From the NCBI RefSeq assembly GCF_041320275.1, contig NZ_CP162023.1, positions 1,054,001 through 1,118,000 of the forward strand: 64,000 bases of DNA, in the 5' to 3' direction. Shown piece after piece: positions 26,775 through 34,214 of the stretch. Under the pieces are notes generated by a model. It searched no databases. It had not been told where the DNA came from and was given only the letters and a program-made list of their open reading frames with translations. How positions within the stretch are numbered: position 1 is the stretch's first letter; each line of letters begins with the position of its first letter. Source of the DNA: Mumia sp. Pv4-285 (GTDB taxonomy: Bacteria > Actinomycetota > Actinomycetes > Propionibacteriales > Nocardioidaceae). The position numbers were made by a program, and so were the translations under genes.

Positions 26775-26797
26775 CGCGTACGCCACGTGGACCCCGG

Positions 26798-26816
26798 CTA
26801 AGCGCTCGCTTAGTAT
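26798..26816 (+). promoter_or_regulatory. Palindromic operator overlapping the SDR -10 box
   Basis: CTAAGCGCTCGCTTAG at 26798-26813 is a perfect 16-bp palindrome (seven-base arms, two-base centre). TAGTAT at 26811-26816 begins inside its right arm and lies six bases before ATG 26823. Such AAGC...GCTT dyads are typical TetR-family sites; binding here would block the promoter directly. No regulator gene is adjacent. Confidence 0.75.
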
Positions 26817-26822
26817 CGGCCC

Positions 26823-27590
26823 ATGTCGACTGACCTGTTCTCTCTCGAAGGCCGCACCGCACTCGTCACCGGAGGGTCGCGCGGCATCGGCCGCATGATC
26901 GCCGAGGGCTTCCTCACCCAGGGTGCGCGCGTCTACATCACCGCCCGGAAGGCCGAGGCGTGCGACCGCGCAGCGGCCGAGATGTCCGACCTCGGGACCT
27001 GCGTCTCGCTGCCGTCCGACGTCTCGACCGTGGACGGGGTGCGTGAGCTCGTGGCGCGCTTCGGCGAGCTCGAGGACTCGCTGGACATCCTCGTGAACAA
27101 CGCGGGCGCAGCGTGGGGTGCGCCGTACGCGGAGTTCCCGGAGAGCGGCTGGGACAAGGTCATGGACGTCAACGTCAAGGCGCCCTTCTTCCTGACCCAG
27201 GCGCTCACCCCGCTGCTGGCGAAGGCCGCGACGGACCACCCGGCGAAGGTCATCAACATCGCCTCGATCGACGGCCTGTCGCTGAACGCGGACGAGACCT
27301 ACTCGTACCACGCGAGCAAGGCCGGGCTCGTCCACCTCACCCGCAAGCTCGGGGTCACCCTGGCGCCGGACAACATCGTGGTCAGCGGGATCGCGCCGGG
27401 CGCGTTCGCTTCGGAGATGAACCGAACGGCGCGTGACCACTCCGACGCCGTTGCCGCCCGCGTCCCGGCCGGCCGGATCGGGACCTCGGACGACATGGCA
27501 GGTGCGGCGATCTACTTGGCGTCTCGCGCCGGCGACTACGTGGTCGGCGAGACGCTCGTGGTCGACGGCGGCGTCACCCACGCGCGCTGA
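26823..27590 (+). CDS. SDR family oxidoreductase
   Basis: A 255-residue classical short-chain dehydrogenase/reductase. The Rossmann dinucleotide loop is VTGGSRGIGRM (about 16-26), NNAG is at about 91-94, and the catalytic residues are Ser in INIASIDG and the YHASK motif (Tyr and Lys four apart). A C-terminal VVGETLVVDGG is typical of the FabG-like group. The substrate is unknown; the TetR-type operator over its promoter suggests induction by a ligand such as an acyl-CoA or xenobiotic. Probably leaderless from TAGTAT. Confidence 0.92.
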   Translation: MSTDLFSLEGRTALVTGGSRGIGRMIAEGFLTQGARVYITARKAEACDRAAAEMSDLGTCVSLPSDVSTVDGVRELVARFGELEDSLDILVNNAGAAWGAPYAEFPESGWDKVMDVNVKAPFFLTQALTPLLAKAATDHPAKVINIASIDGLSLNADETYSYHASKAGLVHLTRKLGVTLAPDNIVVSGIAPGAFASEMNRTARDHSDAVAARVPAGRIGTSDDMAGAAIYLASRAGDYVVGETLVVDGGVTHAR

Positions 27591-27599
27591 GCGCGACCT

Positions 27600-28001
27600 T
27601 CACCGCACCACGGCGGCGGTCACGCTGAGCTCGATCAGCGCCCCCGGGACCGCGAGCCCGGACACGATCGCCGCCGTGACCAGCGGAGGGGCACCGTCGC
27701 GGGCGAGCCGCGGCCCCGCCACGGCGTACGCCGCCTGGACGTCGATCGCCTCGGCGAACAGGATCGTCCAGGCGACGACGTCGTCGAACGTGGCTCCCGC
27801 CTCGGCGAGTGCCGTCTCGACGTTGTCGAGGGCTCTCGTGACCTGGGCGGCGGGCTCGTCGGAGACGATCGTCCCGGACTCGTCGACGCCGTTCTGGCCT
27901 CCGACGAGGATGGTGGTCGCCCCCGGCGGGATGACGGCGACGTGGCTGAAGGCCGGGCTCTGGACCAGGCCTGACGGACTGTGCAGTGCGATCTCGGTCA
28001 T
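27600..28001 (-). CDS. RidA family protein
   Basis: A 133-residue RidA/YjgF-type trimeric protein. Members hydrolyse reactive enamine/imine intermediates from PLP enzymes; others of the family have lost this. Visible blocks are TILVGGQNGVDESGTIV, QVTRALDNVETALAEAGATFDDVV and a C-terminal VPGALIELSVTAAVVR. The Arg that binds the carboxylate in true RidA (in a C-terminal R-x-x-V-x-V segment) is not in its usual place, so deaminase activity is uncertain. ATG 28001 lies six bases after TAGCGT (28013-28008), so it is probably leaderless. It is divergent from the ABC-F gene. Confidence 0.85.
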   Translation of the reverse strand: MTEIALHSPSGLVQSPAFSHVAVIPPGATTILVGGQNGVDESGTIVSDEPAAQVTRALDNVETALAEAGATFDDVVAWTILFAEAIDVQAAYAVAGPRLARDGAPPLVTAAIVSGLAVPGALIELSVTAAVVR

Positions 28002-28007
28002 GTCTCG

Positions 28008-28083
28008 ACGCTACGGGCGTACCCGGACACCACGTGTCCGGATTGGAGTCGGGATCGGGGACACGTGGTCCGCCTCGTAGGCT
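28008..28083. promoter_or_regulatory. Divergent ridA/ABC-F promoter region with paired CACGTG dyads
   Basis: Minus-strand TAGCGT (28013-28008) serves ridA and TAGGCT (28078-28083) serves the ABC-F gene. Between them CCGGACAC-CAC-GTGTCCGG (28023-28041) is a perfect interrupted palindrome, and GGACACGTGGTCC (28059-28071) is an inverted copy of part of it. ACCACGTGTCC at 28029-28039 and its complement at 28059-28069 can also pair as an 11-bp stem. Because both genes look leaderless, these are more likely protein-binding sites than RNA attenuators. Confidence 0.6.
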
Positions 28084-28089
28084 GGCAGG

Positions 28090-29853
28090 GTGACTCCGCC
28101 GCAGAACCTCGTGAACCTGGACGGTGTCGACAAGTCCCACGGCACCCGTACGCTGCTGGACTCGGTGAGCCTCGGCGTCGCCGTGACCGACCGGATCGGG
28201 GTCGTCGGCCGCAACGGCGGCGGCAAGACCACGCTCCTGCGGGTCCTCTCCCGGATCGAGCCGCCCGACGCGGGCCGGGTCACGCACACGCGGGGCCTGG
28301 AGGTCGGGTTCCTCACCCAGGCCGACGAGCTCCACGAGGCGCACACGCTCCGGGAGGCCGTCCTCGGAGGCAAGGCCGACCACGAGTGGGCGTCCGACCC
28401 GACCACGCGCGAGGTCGTGACGGTCCTCCTCGCCGGCATCTCCCTCGACCGCATCGTCGAAGGCATGTCCGGCGGCGAGAGGCGGCGCGCGTCCCTGGCG
28501 AGGCTCCTTCTCGGCCAGCACGACCTCCTCGTTCTCGACGAGCCGACGAACCACCTCGACATCGACGCCATCGCGTGGCTCGCACGTCACCTGCGCATCC
28601 GCGAGTGCGCGATCGTGGTCGTGACCCACGACCGTTGGTTCCTCGACGAGGTCGCGACTCGCACGTGGGAGGTCCATGACGGCGTCGTCGACCAGTACGA
28701 CGGCGGCTACGCGGCGTACGTGCTGGCGCGTGCGGAGCGTGATCGCCAGGCGGCGGCGACGGAGAGCCGGCGGGCCAACCTGGCGCGCAAGGAGCTCGCC
28801 TGGCTCCGGCGGGGTGCGCCCGCGCGGACGTCGAAGCCGAAGTTCCGGATCGACGCCGCGAACGCGCTGATCGCCGACGAGCCGCCGCCGCGGGACCGGC
28901 TCGAGCTCGAGCGCTTCGCGACACAGCGGCTCGGCAAGGACGTCGTCGACCTCGAGGACGTCAGCCTCACCCGCGGTACGGCGCGGATCCTCGACCACGC
29001 GACCTGGCGGCTCGGCCCCGGCGACCGTGTCGGGCTCGTCGGTCCCAACGGCACCGGCAAGACCTCGGTGATGCGGTTGGTCGCGGGCACCCTCGAGCCC
29101 GACCGCGGACGGGTGAAGCGCGGCAAGACCATCTCCGTCGCGTACCTCTCGCAGGCCCTCGACGAGCTCGACCCGCAGGAGCGCGTGCTCGACGCGGTGA
29201 GCGGGCCGGAGCTGCGGGCGACCTCGTTGCTCGAGGGGTTCGGCTTCACGGGCGACCTCCTCACCTCACGGATCGGCGACCTGTCCGGCGGTGAGCGCCG
29301 CCGCCTCCAGGTGATGCGGCTGCTGCTGTCGGAGCCGAACGTCCTCCTGCTCGACGAGCCGACCAACGACCTCGACATCGACACGCTGACCGTGATCGAG
29401 GACTACCTCGACCGGTGGCCCGGCACGCTCGTCGTGGTCTCGCACGACCGCTACTTCCTCGAGCGCGTCACGGACACGGTCTACGAGCTGCCGGGAGACG
29501 GGTCCGTACGCATGCTCGTCGGCGGGGTCGACGCGTACCAGCCTCGCGACGTCGCCACGCGCCTGGCCATGTCGGCCGGACGGACACCCGTCGACGTGGT
29601 CGCCGCCACGACGGCCTCGGCGGACGCGGGACTGTCGGGTGCCGAGGAGCGCGCGGCGCAGAAGGAGATGGCGCGCATCGACCGTCGTCTGGCCAAGCTC
29701 TCGGAGCTCTCGGCAGGCATCGAGAAGCAGATGGCAGACCACCCGACGGACGTCGGGAAGCTGTCCGATCTGCAGGCCAGGCTGACCGAGATCACAGGCG
29801 AGAAGGGCGATCTGGAGTCAATCTGGTTGGAGCTCGCAGAGGTGTTAGGTTGA
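28090..29853 (+). CDS. ABC-F family ATP-binding protein (Uup-like)
   Basis: A 587-residue soluble protein with two ABC ATPase domains and no membrane segment. Domain 1 has Walker A GRNGGGKTT, signature MSGGERRRASLA and Walker B LLVLDEPTNHLD; domain 2 has GPNGTGKTS, LSGGERRRLQVM and LLLDEPTNDLD. A charged linker between domains and a C-terminal coiled coil (KEMARIDRRLAKLSELSAGI, about 525-587) are as in Uup. ABC-F proteins act on ribosomes or, for Uup, also on DNA junctions. The GTG start is six bases after TAGGCT. The gene follows rsmA-ispE in many actinobacteria. Confidence 0.93.
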   Translation: MTPPQNLVNLDGVDKSHGTRTLLDSVSLGVAVTDRIGVVGRNGGGKTTLLRVLSRIEPPDAGRVTHTRGLEVGFLTQADELHEAHTLREAVLGGKADHEWASDPTTREVVTVLLAGISLDRIVEGMSGGERRRASLARLLLGQHDLLVLDEPTNHLDIDAIAWLARHLRIRECAIVVVTHDRWFLDEVATRTWEVHDGVVDQYDGGYAAYVLARAERDRQAAATESRRANLARKELAWLRRGAPARTSKPKFRIDAANALIADEPPPRDRLELERFATQRLGKDVVDLEDVSLTRGTARILDHATWRLGPGDRVGLVGPNGTGKTSVMRLVAGTLEPDRGRVKRGKTISVAYLSQALDELDPQERVLDAVSGPELRATSLLEGFGFTGDLLTSRIGDLSGGERRRLQVMRLLLSEPNVLLLDEPTNDLDIDTLTVIEDYLDRWPGTLVVVSHDRYFLERVTDTVYELPGDGSVRMLVGGVDAYQPRDVATRLAMSAGRTPVDVVAATTASADAGLSGAEERAAQKEMARIDRRLAKLSELSAGIEKQMADHPTDVGKLSDLQARLTEITGEKGDLESIWLELAEVLG

Positions 29854-29884
29854 CCGGGCCCGGCTGTCAGCGACCTGTATCGGA

Positions 29885-31972
29885 GTGAGCGTGGCCCGAC
29901 CCGAATCTGCCGAGTCCTCGCACACGCGGGCCCGGTGGGTCATCCCGATCGCACTCGTCCTCGTCTGGCTGGTTCTCGGTGGTCTGGCCGGCCCGTTCGC
30001 CGGGAAGCTGTCGGAGGTGTCGGAGAACGACACGGCGGCCTTCCTGCCCGAGAGCGCGGAGTCGACCGAGGTTGCAGCGATCCAGGCGCAGTTCGCGCCG
30101 GACACGGTCCCGCTCGTCATCGTGTGGGAGTCGGACCAGCCGCTCTCGGACGCTGCCCGAGCCGACGTGGCAGAGCAGCTCGAGGCCGTCTCCCGGATCG
30201 AGGGGATCGACGGTCCTGCGAGAGGGCCCGTCCCGTCGGAGGACGGCGCGGCGCTCGCGGGGTACGCCCAGATCGATCCGGCGGCCGGTGAGGTCGAGAC
30301 GGTCGTCGACGACGTCCGCGCCGCGGTCAGCGAGGTGGACGGCGCGACCCCCTATGTCACCGGGCCGGGCGGGTTCGCCGCCGACATCGGCTCCGCGTTC
30401 GGGGGCATCGACGGGCTGCTGCTCGGTGTCGCACTGGTCGTCGTCCTGGTGATCCTGCTGGTGGTCTATCGGAGCCCCCTGCTGCCCTTCGCGGTCCTGC
30501 TCACCTCCGTCCTCGGGCTCGGTCTCGCCGCGTTCGTGGTCTACCAGCTCGCTGTCGCCGGCGTCCTCGACCTCAACGGGCAGAGCCAGGGGATCATGTC
30601 GATCCTGGTGGTCGGCGCGGCCACCGACTACGCCCTGCTCCTCGTCGCGCGCTACCGCGAGGAGCTGCGGGTCCACGACGACCGGTTCACGGCGATGAAG
30701 GTCGCGTGGCGTCGTGCGCTGCGACCGGTGATCGCCTCCGGCAGCACCGTGATCCTCGGTCTGCTGTGCCTGCTCCTGTCCGACCTCACCTCGAACCGAA
30801 GCCTCGGCCCGGTCGCTGCCCTCGGCATCGCGGCCGCGATGCTCTCCGCACTCACGTTCCTTCCGGCGGTCCTGGTGCTCCTCGGGCGCACGGCCTTCTG
30901 GCCGTTCCGCCCGAACGTCGGCAGCGCCAAGCCGGAGGAGTCGGGCATCTGGGGCCGGGTCGCCTCGCTCGTGAAGCACCGCCCGCGTCGGCTGTGGGTC
31001 GGCGCCACGCTGGCCCTCGCCCTGGCTGCGGCGTTCGCGCCGACGTTCAGCGCGTCTGGTGTCTCGCAGAGCGACATCCTGCTCGGTGAGTCCGAGGCGG
31101 TGAGCGGGCAGGAGGCGCTCACCCGCCACTTCCCCGGAGGGTCCGGCTCTCCTGCGGTCGTCATCGCGCCGGAGGACGACCTCGACGAGGTCGTGCGCAT
31201 CGTCGATCAGGCCGACGGCGTCGCCACCGTGGCGGCGATGCCCGCAGGCGAAGGCGCGGACGAGTCCCCGAAGGTGATCGACGGCCTCGTGATGATCGAG
31301 GTGACGCTGGAGGATCCGGCCGACAGCCACGCCGCGGAGGAGACCGTGCGCGCGCTGCGAGACGAGCTCCACGGGCTCGGCGACGAGGTTCTCGTCGGTG
31401 GCGAGACGGCGCAGCAGGTCGACGGCAACGACGTCGCGGAGCACGACCGTACGCTCATCATCCCCGTGGTGCTCATCGTCATCCTGCTCGTGCTCATCGT
31501 GCTGCTCCGGTCGGTGCTCGCGCCCGTCCTCCTCGTCGCGACCACCGTGCTGAGCTTCTTCTCGACCCTCGGGGTCGCGGCGCTGGTGTTCGAGCACGGT
31601 TTCGGCTGGCCGGGAGCAGACCCGTCGGTGCCGCTGTACGCGTTCGTCTTCCTCGTCGCGCTCGGCATCGACTACAACATCTTCCTGATGACGCGGGTGC
31701 GTGAGGAGTCGGCGAAGCGGGGGACCCACGAGGGCATCCTCCACGGGCTGGTGGTGACCGGTGGCGTGATCACGTCCGCCGGCGTGGTCCTCGCTGCCAC
31801 GTTCTCGGCCCTCGCGGTGATCCCGATCCTGTTCCTGGCGCAGATCGCGTTCCTGGTCGCGTTCGGCGTCCTCCTCGACGCACTCCTGGTGCGCTCGCTG
31901 CTCGTGCCCGCGCTGTCGTACGACATCGGCTCGCGCATCTGGTGGCCGAGCAGCCTCCAGCGCCGGCGCTGA
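29885..31972 (+). CDS. MMPL family transporter
   Basis: A 695-residue RND-superfamily membrane protein with the MMPL layout: helix 1 (WVIPIALVLVWLVLGGLAG), an extracytoplasmic loop of about 130 residues, five helices (LLLGVALVVVLVILLVVY onward), then the same arrangement repeated from about residue 365. The conserved ATDYALLLVARYREELR and the second-half LGIDYNIFLMTRVREES are the proton-relay motifs of the family. Relatives export lipids or drugs across the membrane of actinobacteria. The GTG start at 29885 is 31 bases past the ABC-F gene; GTG 29891 is an alternative. It converges with marR. Confidence 0.92.
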   Translation: MSVARPESAESSHTRARWVIPIALVLVWLVLGGLAGPFAGKLSEVSENDTAAFLPESAESTEVAAIQAQFAPDTVPLVIVWESDQPLSDAARADVAEQLEAVSRIEGIDGPARGPVPSEDGAALAGYAQIDPAAGEVETVVDDVRAAVSEVDGATPYVTGPGGFAADIGSAFGGIDGLLLGVALVVVLVILLVVYRSPLLPFAVLLTSVLGLGLAAFVVYQLAVAGVLDLNGQSQGIMSILVVGAATDYALLLVARYREELRVHDDRFTAMKVAWRRALRPVIASGSTVILGLLCLLLSDLTSNRSLGPVAALGIAAAMLSALTFLPAVLVLLGRTAFWPFRPNVGSAKPEESGIWGRVASLVKHRPRRLWVGATLALALAAAFAPTFSASGVSQSDILLGESEAVSGQEALTRHFPGGSGSPAVVIAPEDDLDEVVRIVDQADGVATVAAMPAGEGADESPKVIDGLVMIEVTLEDPADSHAAEETVRALRDELHGLGDEVLVGGETAQQVDGNDVAEHDRTLIIPVVLIVILLVLIVLLRSVLAPVLLVATTVLSFFSTLGVAALVFEHGFGWPGADPSVPLYAFVFLVALGIDYNIFLMTRVREESAKRGTHEGILHGLVVTGGVITSAGVVLAATFSALAVIPILFLAQIAFLVAFGVLLDALLVRSLLVPALSYDIGSRIWWPSSLQRRR

Positions 31973-31981
31973 CCGAGGCTC

Positions 31982-32017
<36 letters not shown>

Positions 32018-32025
32018 GGCTTCGC

Positions 32026-32544
32026 TCACGAGCCGTCAGAGGCGTCGAAGGGGAGGAGCAGGCCGCGCAGCAGCTCGGAGAGCCGGGCGGCGTCGTCCTC
32101 ACCGAGTGCGGCGAGCAGCTCCCGCTCTCGTGACAGGAGCGCTTCAAGCGCTGCGTCGACGACGGAGCGGCCCTCGTCGGTGAGCCGGACCTGGACTCCG
32201 CGCCGGTCAGCGGGGTCGGGCAGACGCTCCACGAACCCGCGCGTCGTGAGCCGGTCGATGCGGTTCGTCATCGTCCCGCTGGTGACGAGGGTCTCGCGCA
32301 GGAGCTGGCCGGGCGAGAGCTGGTACGGCTCTCCCGCACGCCGCAGGGCGGACAGCACGTCGAACTCCCAGCCGTCGAGATGCTGGTCGGCGAAGGCTTC
32401 GCGCCGAGCGAGGTCGAGATGCCTCGACAGCCGTGAGACCCGGCTCAGGATCTCCATCGGGTCGACGTCGAGGTCGGGGCGCTCACGACGCCACGCGGCG
32501 ACCAAGCGGTCCACCTCGTCTCGTTCCCACTCAGCCTCTCGCAC
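32026..32544 (-). CDS. MarR family transcriptional regulator
   Basis: The 172-residue winged-helix regulator has the MarR core at about 40-140: GWEFDVLSALRRAGEPYQLS, LLRETLVTSGTMTNRIDRL (recognition helix), GFVERLPDPADRRGVQVRLT (the wing with the conserved D-x-R-G) and a C-terminal dimerisation helix. GTG 32544 follows TACGCT (32556-32551) by six bases, and a 14-bp palindrome covers its presumed -35, which suggests autoregulation. The convergent MMPL gene may be a target, although its own promoter shows no copy of the palindrome. Confidence 0.9.
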   Translation of the reverse strand: MREAEWERDEVDRLVAAWRRERPDLDVDPMEILSRVSRLSRHLDLARREAFADQHLDGWEFDVLSALRRAGEPYQLSPGQLLRETLVTSGTMTNRIDRLTTRGFVERLPDPADRRGVQVRLTDEGRSVVDAALEALLSRERELLAALGEDDAARLSELLRGLLLPFDASDGS

Positions 32545-32550
32545 CTCGCC

Positions 32551-32580
32551 AGCGTACCGTCAAGATTCTCGACGTCGAGA
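32551..32580 (-). promoter_or_regulatory. marR promoter with TCTCGACGTCGAGA operator
   Basis: The minus-strand -10 TACGCT (32556-32551) precedes GTG 32544 by six bases. The perfect palindrome TCTCGACGTCGAGA at 32567-32580 covers the expected -35 position. Palindromes of this form are usual for MarR proteins in actinobacteria. Confidence 0.65.
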
Positions 32581-32601
32581 CTCCGCAGTCGGCGATCCGC
32601 T

Positions 32602-32645
32602 GTCAATAGATGTTGACGACTTCGCATGTGTCAACTATCGTTGAC
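32602..32645 (+). promoter_or_regulatory. HTH/Clp_N operon promoter with twin GTCAA-N6-TTGAC sites
   Basis: GTCAA-TAGATG-TTGAC (32602-32617) and GTCAA-CTATCG-TTGAC (32630-32645) are two copies of one dyad with centres 28 bp apart. The promoter is built from them: TTGACG at 32613-32618 is the -35, the spacer is exactly 17 bp and TATCGT at 32636-32641 is the -10. ATG 32649 is seven bases after it. A dimer on either site would cover a promoter element, so this looks like an autoregulated switch. Confidence 0.75.
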
Positions 32646-32648
32646 GGC

Positions 32649-32864
32649 ATGGCCGATCTGACAGACACCACGGACCGGGACCCCGCCATCGGCCTCCGTG
32701 CCGTTCGCGCACTCGGCGATCTCGCCGAGCGCCTCGAGCGGCTCCAGGTCGAACGCGCTCGAGAGCTCGGATGGTCGTGGCAGCAGATCGCCGACGCGCT
32801 CGGGGTGTCGCGCCAGGCCGCCCACAAGAAGCACGGCGGGTCCGAGCGACGAGGAGAGGACTGA
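32649..32864 (+). CDS. Small stand-alone helix-turn-helix protein
   Basis: A 71-residue protein that is nearly all DNA-binding domain: an N-terminal helix (IGLRAVRALGDLAERLERLQ) precedes a helix-turn-helix, WSWQQIADALGVSRQAAHKKHG at about 43-64. It has no effector domain, so it probably senses through partner proteins or acts as a simple autorepressor. It begins without a leader at the TATCGT promoter and is followed one base later by a Clp_N-domain gene. Similar HTH/Clp_N pairs occur in other actinobacteria, but I know of no assigned function. Confidence 0.85.
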   Translation: MADLTDTTDRDPAIGLRAVRALGDLAERLERLQVERARELGWSWQQIADALGVSRQAAHKKHGGSERRGED

Positions 32865-32865
32865 C

Positions 32866-33396
32866 ATGTTCGAGAAGTTCACCGCGACCGCGCGCGCCGC
32901 GGTCGTCGAGGCGCAGGCAGAGGCCCGTGACGCGGGAGACCGGCGGATCGAGCCGGTCCATGTTCTGGGTGCGCTCTCGAAGCAGGAGCCGTCCGGCGGA
33001 GTGCTCGCGCGGCACGGCATCACGTACGAGGCGCTGCGTGCGGAGATCGTACGCAGCGGGGACGGTGCTCTCGACGCCGCGGCTCTCGCCTCGCTGGGTG
33101 TCGACCTCGAGAGCGTCCGTGAGCAGGCCGACGCGACGTTCGGGCCTGGCGCCCTCGACCGGGCGGGGCGCCGCCGGGGGCACCTCCGGTTCGTGCGCGC
33201 GAGCAAGGCTGCGCTCGAGCAGGCGCTCCGCGTCACGGTCGCGGGCCCGGGCCGGGAGATCGGCGCGCCACAGCTCCTCGCCGGTGTCCTCGCCGTCGAC
33301 GACGCGCGAACGGCGGCCGTGCTCGGTGCCGTGTGCGACGACCCCGACACGCTGCGGGCCGAGGTCGCGCGGGCGGTCTCGGGAGAGGCGGCCTGA
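32866..33396 (+). CDS. Clp N-terminal-domain protein without ATPase
   Basis: A 176-residue protein made only of two Clp_N-type repeats: MFEKFTATARAAVVEAQAEARDAG...EPVHVLGAL at about 1-75 and FVRASKAALEQALRVTVAG...GAPQLLAGVLA at about 105-170. In ClpC/ClpA this domain docks adaptors and substrates; here no AAA+ module follows, so it may act as a decoy, adaptor or substrate receptor, as ClpS and free N-domains do. GAGGAGAGG precedes ATG 32866. It is cotranscribed with the small HTH protein, and the following methyltransferase starts right after its stop. Confidence 0.85.
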   Translation: MFEKFTATARAAVVEAQAEARDAGDRRIEPVHVLGALSKQEPSGGVLARHGITYEALRAEIVRSGDGALDAAALASLGVDLESVREQADATFGPGALDRAGRRRGHLRFVRASKAALEQALRVTVAGPGREIGAPQLLAGVLAVDDARTAAVLGAVCDDPDTLRAEVARAVSGEAA

Positions 33397-34167
33397 GTGC
33401 CGTCCTGGGACCCGGGGCTCTATCTCACCTACGAGTCCGAGCGAGCGCGCCCGTTCCTCGACCTGGTGGTCCGCGTGCCGACGGAGCCGCGCACGATCGT
33501 CGATCTCGGGTGCGGGCCGGGTCACCTCAGTGCAGTGCTCCGCCAGCGCTGGCCGCAGGCACGCATCACCGGTGTCGACTCGTCACCGGAGATGATCGAG
33601 CAGGCTCGCCGTGAGGGCGACGGCGAGGGGATCTCGTACGAGCTCGGTGACATCGCGTCGTGGAGTCCGCCGGCGCCGGTCGACCTGGTCGTGTCCAACG
33701 CGGCGTTCCAGTGGGTCCCGGAGCAGCTGGAGGTCGTGCCCCGACTGCGTCGCCACGTCGCGCCGGGGGGCGTGCTCGCCTTCCAGGTGCCGGACAACCA
33801 CGACGAGCCGAACCACGTGCTGCTCCGAGAGCTCGCGGGACGTGCGCCGTACGCCGAGCACGCTGCTGGCCTCGCGACGGCGCGCGGGGTCTCGCCGGCG
33901 GCGTACCTCGACGTCCTGGTCGACGACGGGTGGGACCTCGACGTTTGGGGAACGACGTACTTCCATGTGCTCCCGGGAGACGACCCCGTCTTCCGGTGGA
34001 TCTCGGGCACGGGTGCCCGTCCGGTCCTCCAGGCGCTGCCGCACGAGCTGCGGGCCGAGTTCGTCGAGAACTACAAGGCGGCGCTCCGCGAGGCGTACCC
34101 CCGGCGGGAGTACGGGACGGTGCTGCCGTTTCCGAGGACGTTCGTCGTCGCGAAGCGGCGCGTCTGA
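33397..34167 (+). CDS. tam: Trans-aconitate 2-methyltransferase-like SAM methyltransferase
   Basis: A 256-residue class I methyltransferase. The SAM motif I is IVDLGCGPGHLSAVL (about 33-47), motif II is ITGVDSSPEMI and the post-II segment is VSNAAFQWVPE. The WDPGLYLTYESERARPFLDL start and length match Tam, which methylates trans-aconitate to detoxify it. GTG 33397 abuts the stop of the Clp_N gene, so it may be the third gene of that operon. Its stop lies inside the first copy of a 25-bp tandem repeat. Confidence 0.87.
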   Translation: MPSWDPGLYLTYESERARPFLDLVVRVPTEPRTIVDLGCGPGHLSAVLRQRWPQARITGVDSSPEMIEQARREGDGEGISYELGDIASWSPPAPVDLVVSNAAFQWVPEQLEVVPRLRRHVAPGGVLAFQVPDNHDEPNHVLLRELAGRAPYAEHAAGLATARGVSPAAYLDVLVDDGWDLDVWGTTYFHVLPGDDPVFRWISGTGARPVLQALPHELRAEFVENYKAALREAYPRREYGTVLPFPRTFVVAKRRV

Positions 34168-34214
34168 CGGAGTCGCGAAGCGGCGCGTCTGACGGAGTCG
34201 CGAAGCGGCGCGTC
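34147..34214. repeat. 25-bp tandem repeat across the tam stop codon
   Basis: GTCGCGAAGCGGCGCGTCTG... (25 bp) starts at 34147 and 34172 and a partial copy at 34197-34214. The first copy encodes the last residues of the methyltransferase (VAKRRV) and its stop; the last reaches the stop codon of tetR. The design mirrors the 27-bp array at the end of rsmA. Confidence 0.9.

Noticed and set aside
32649-33396. Toxin-antitoxin pair
   Set aside because: The size and autoregulation fit, but the second protein is two Clp N-domain repeats with no toxin-like motif.
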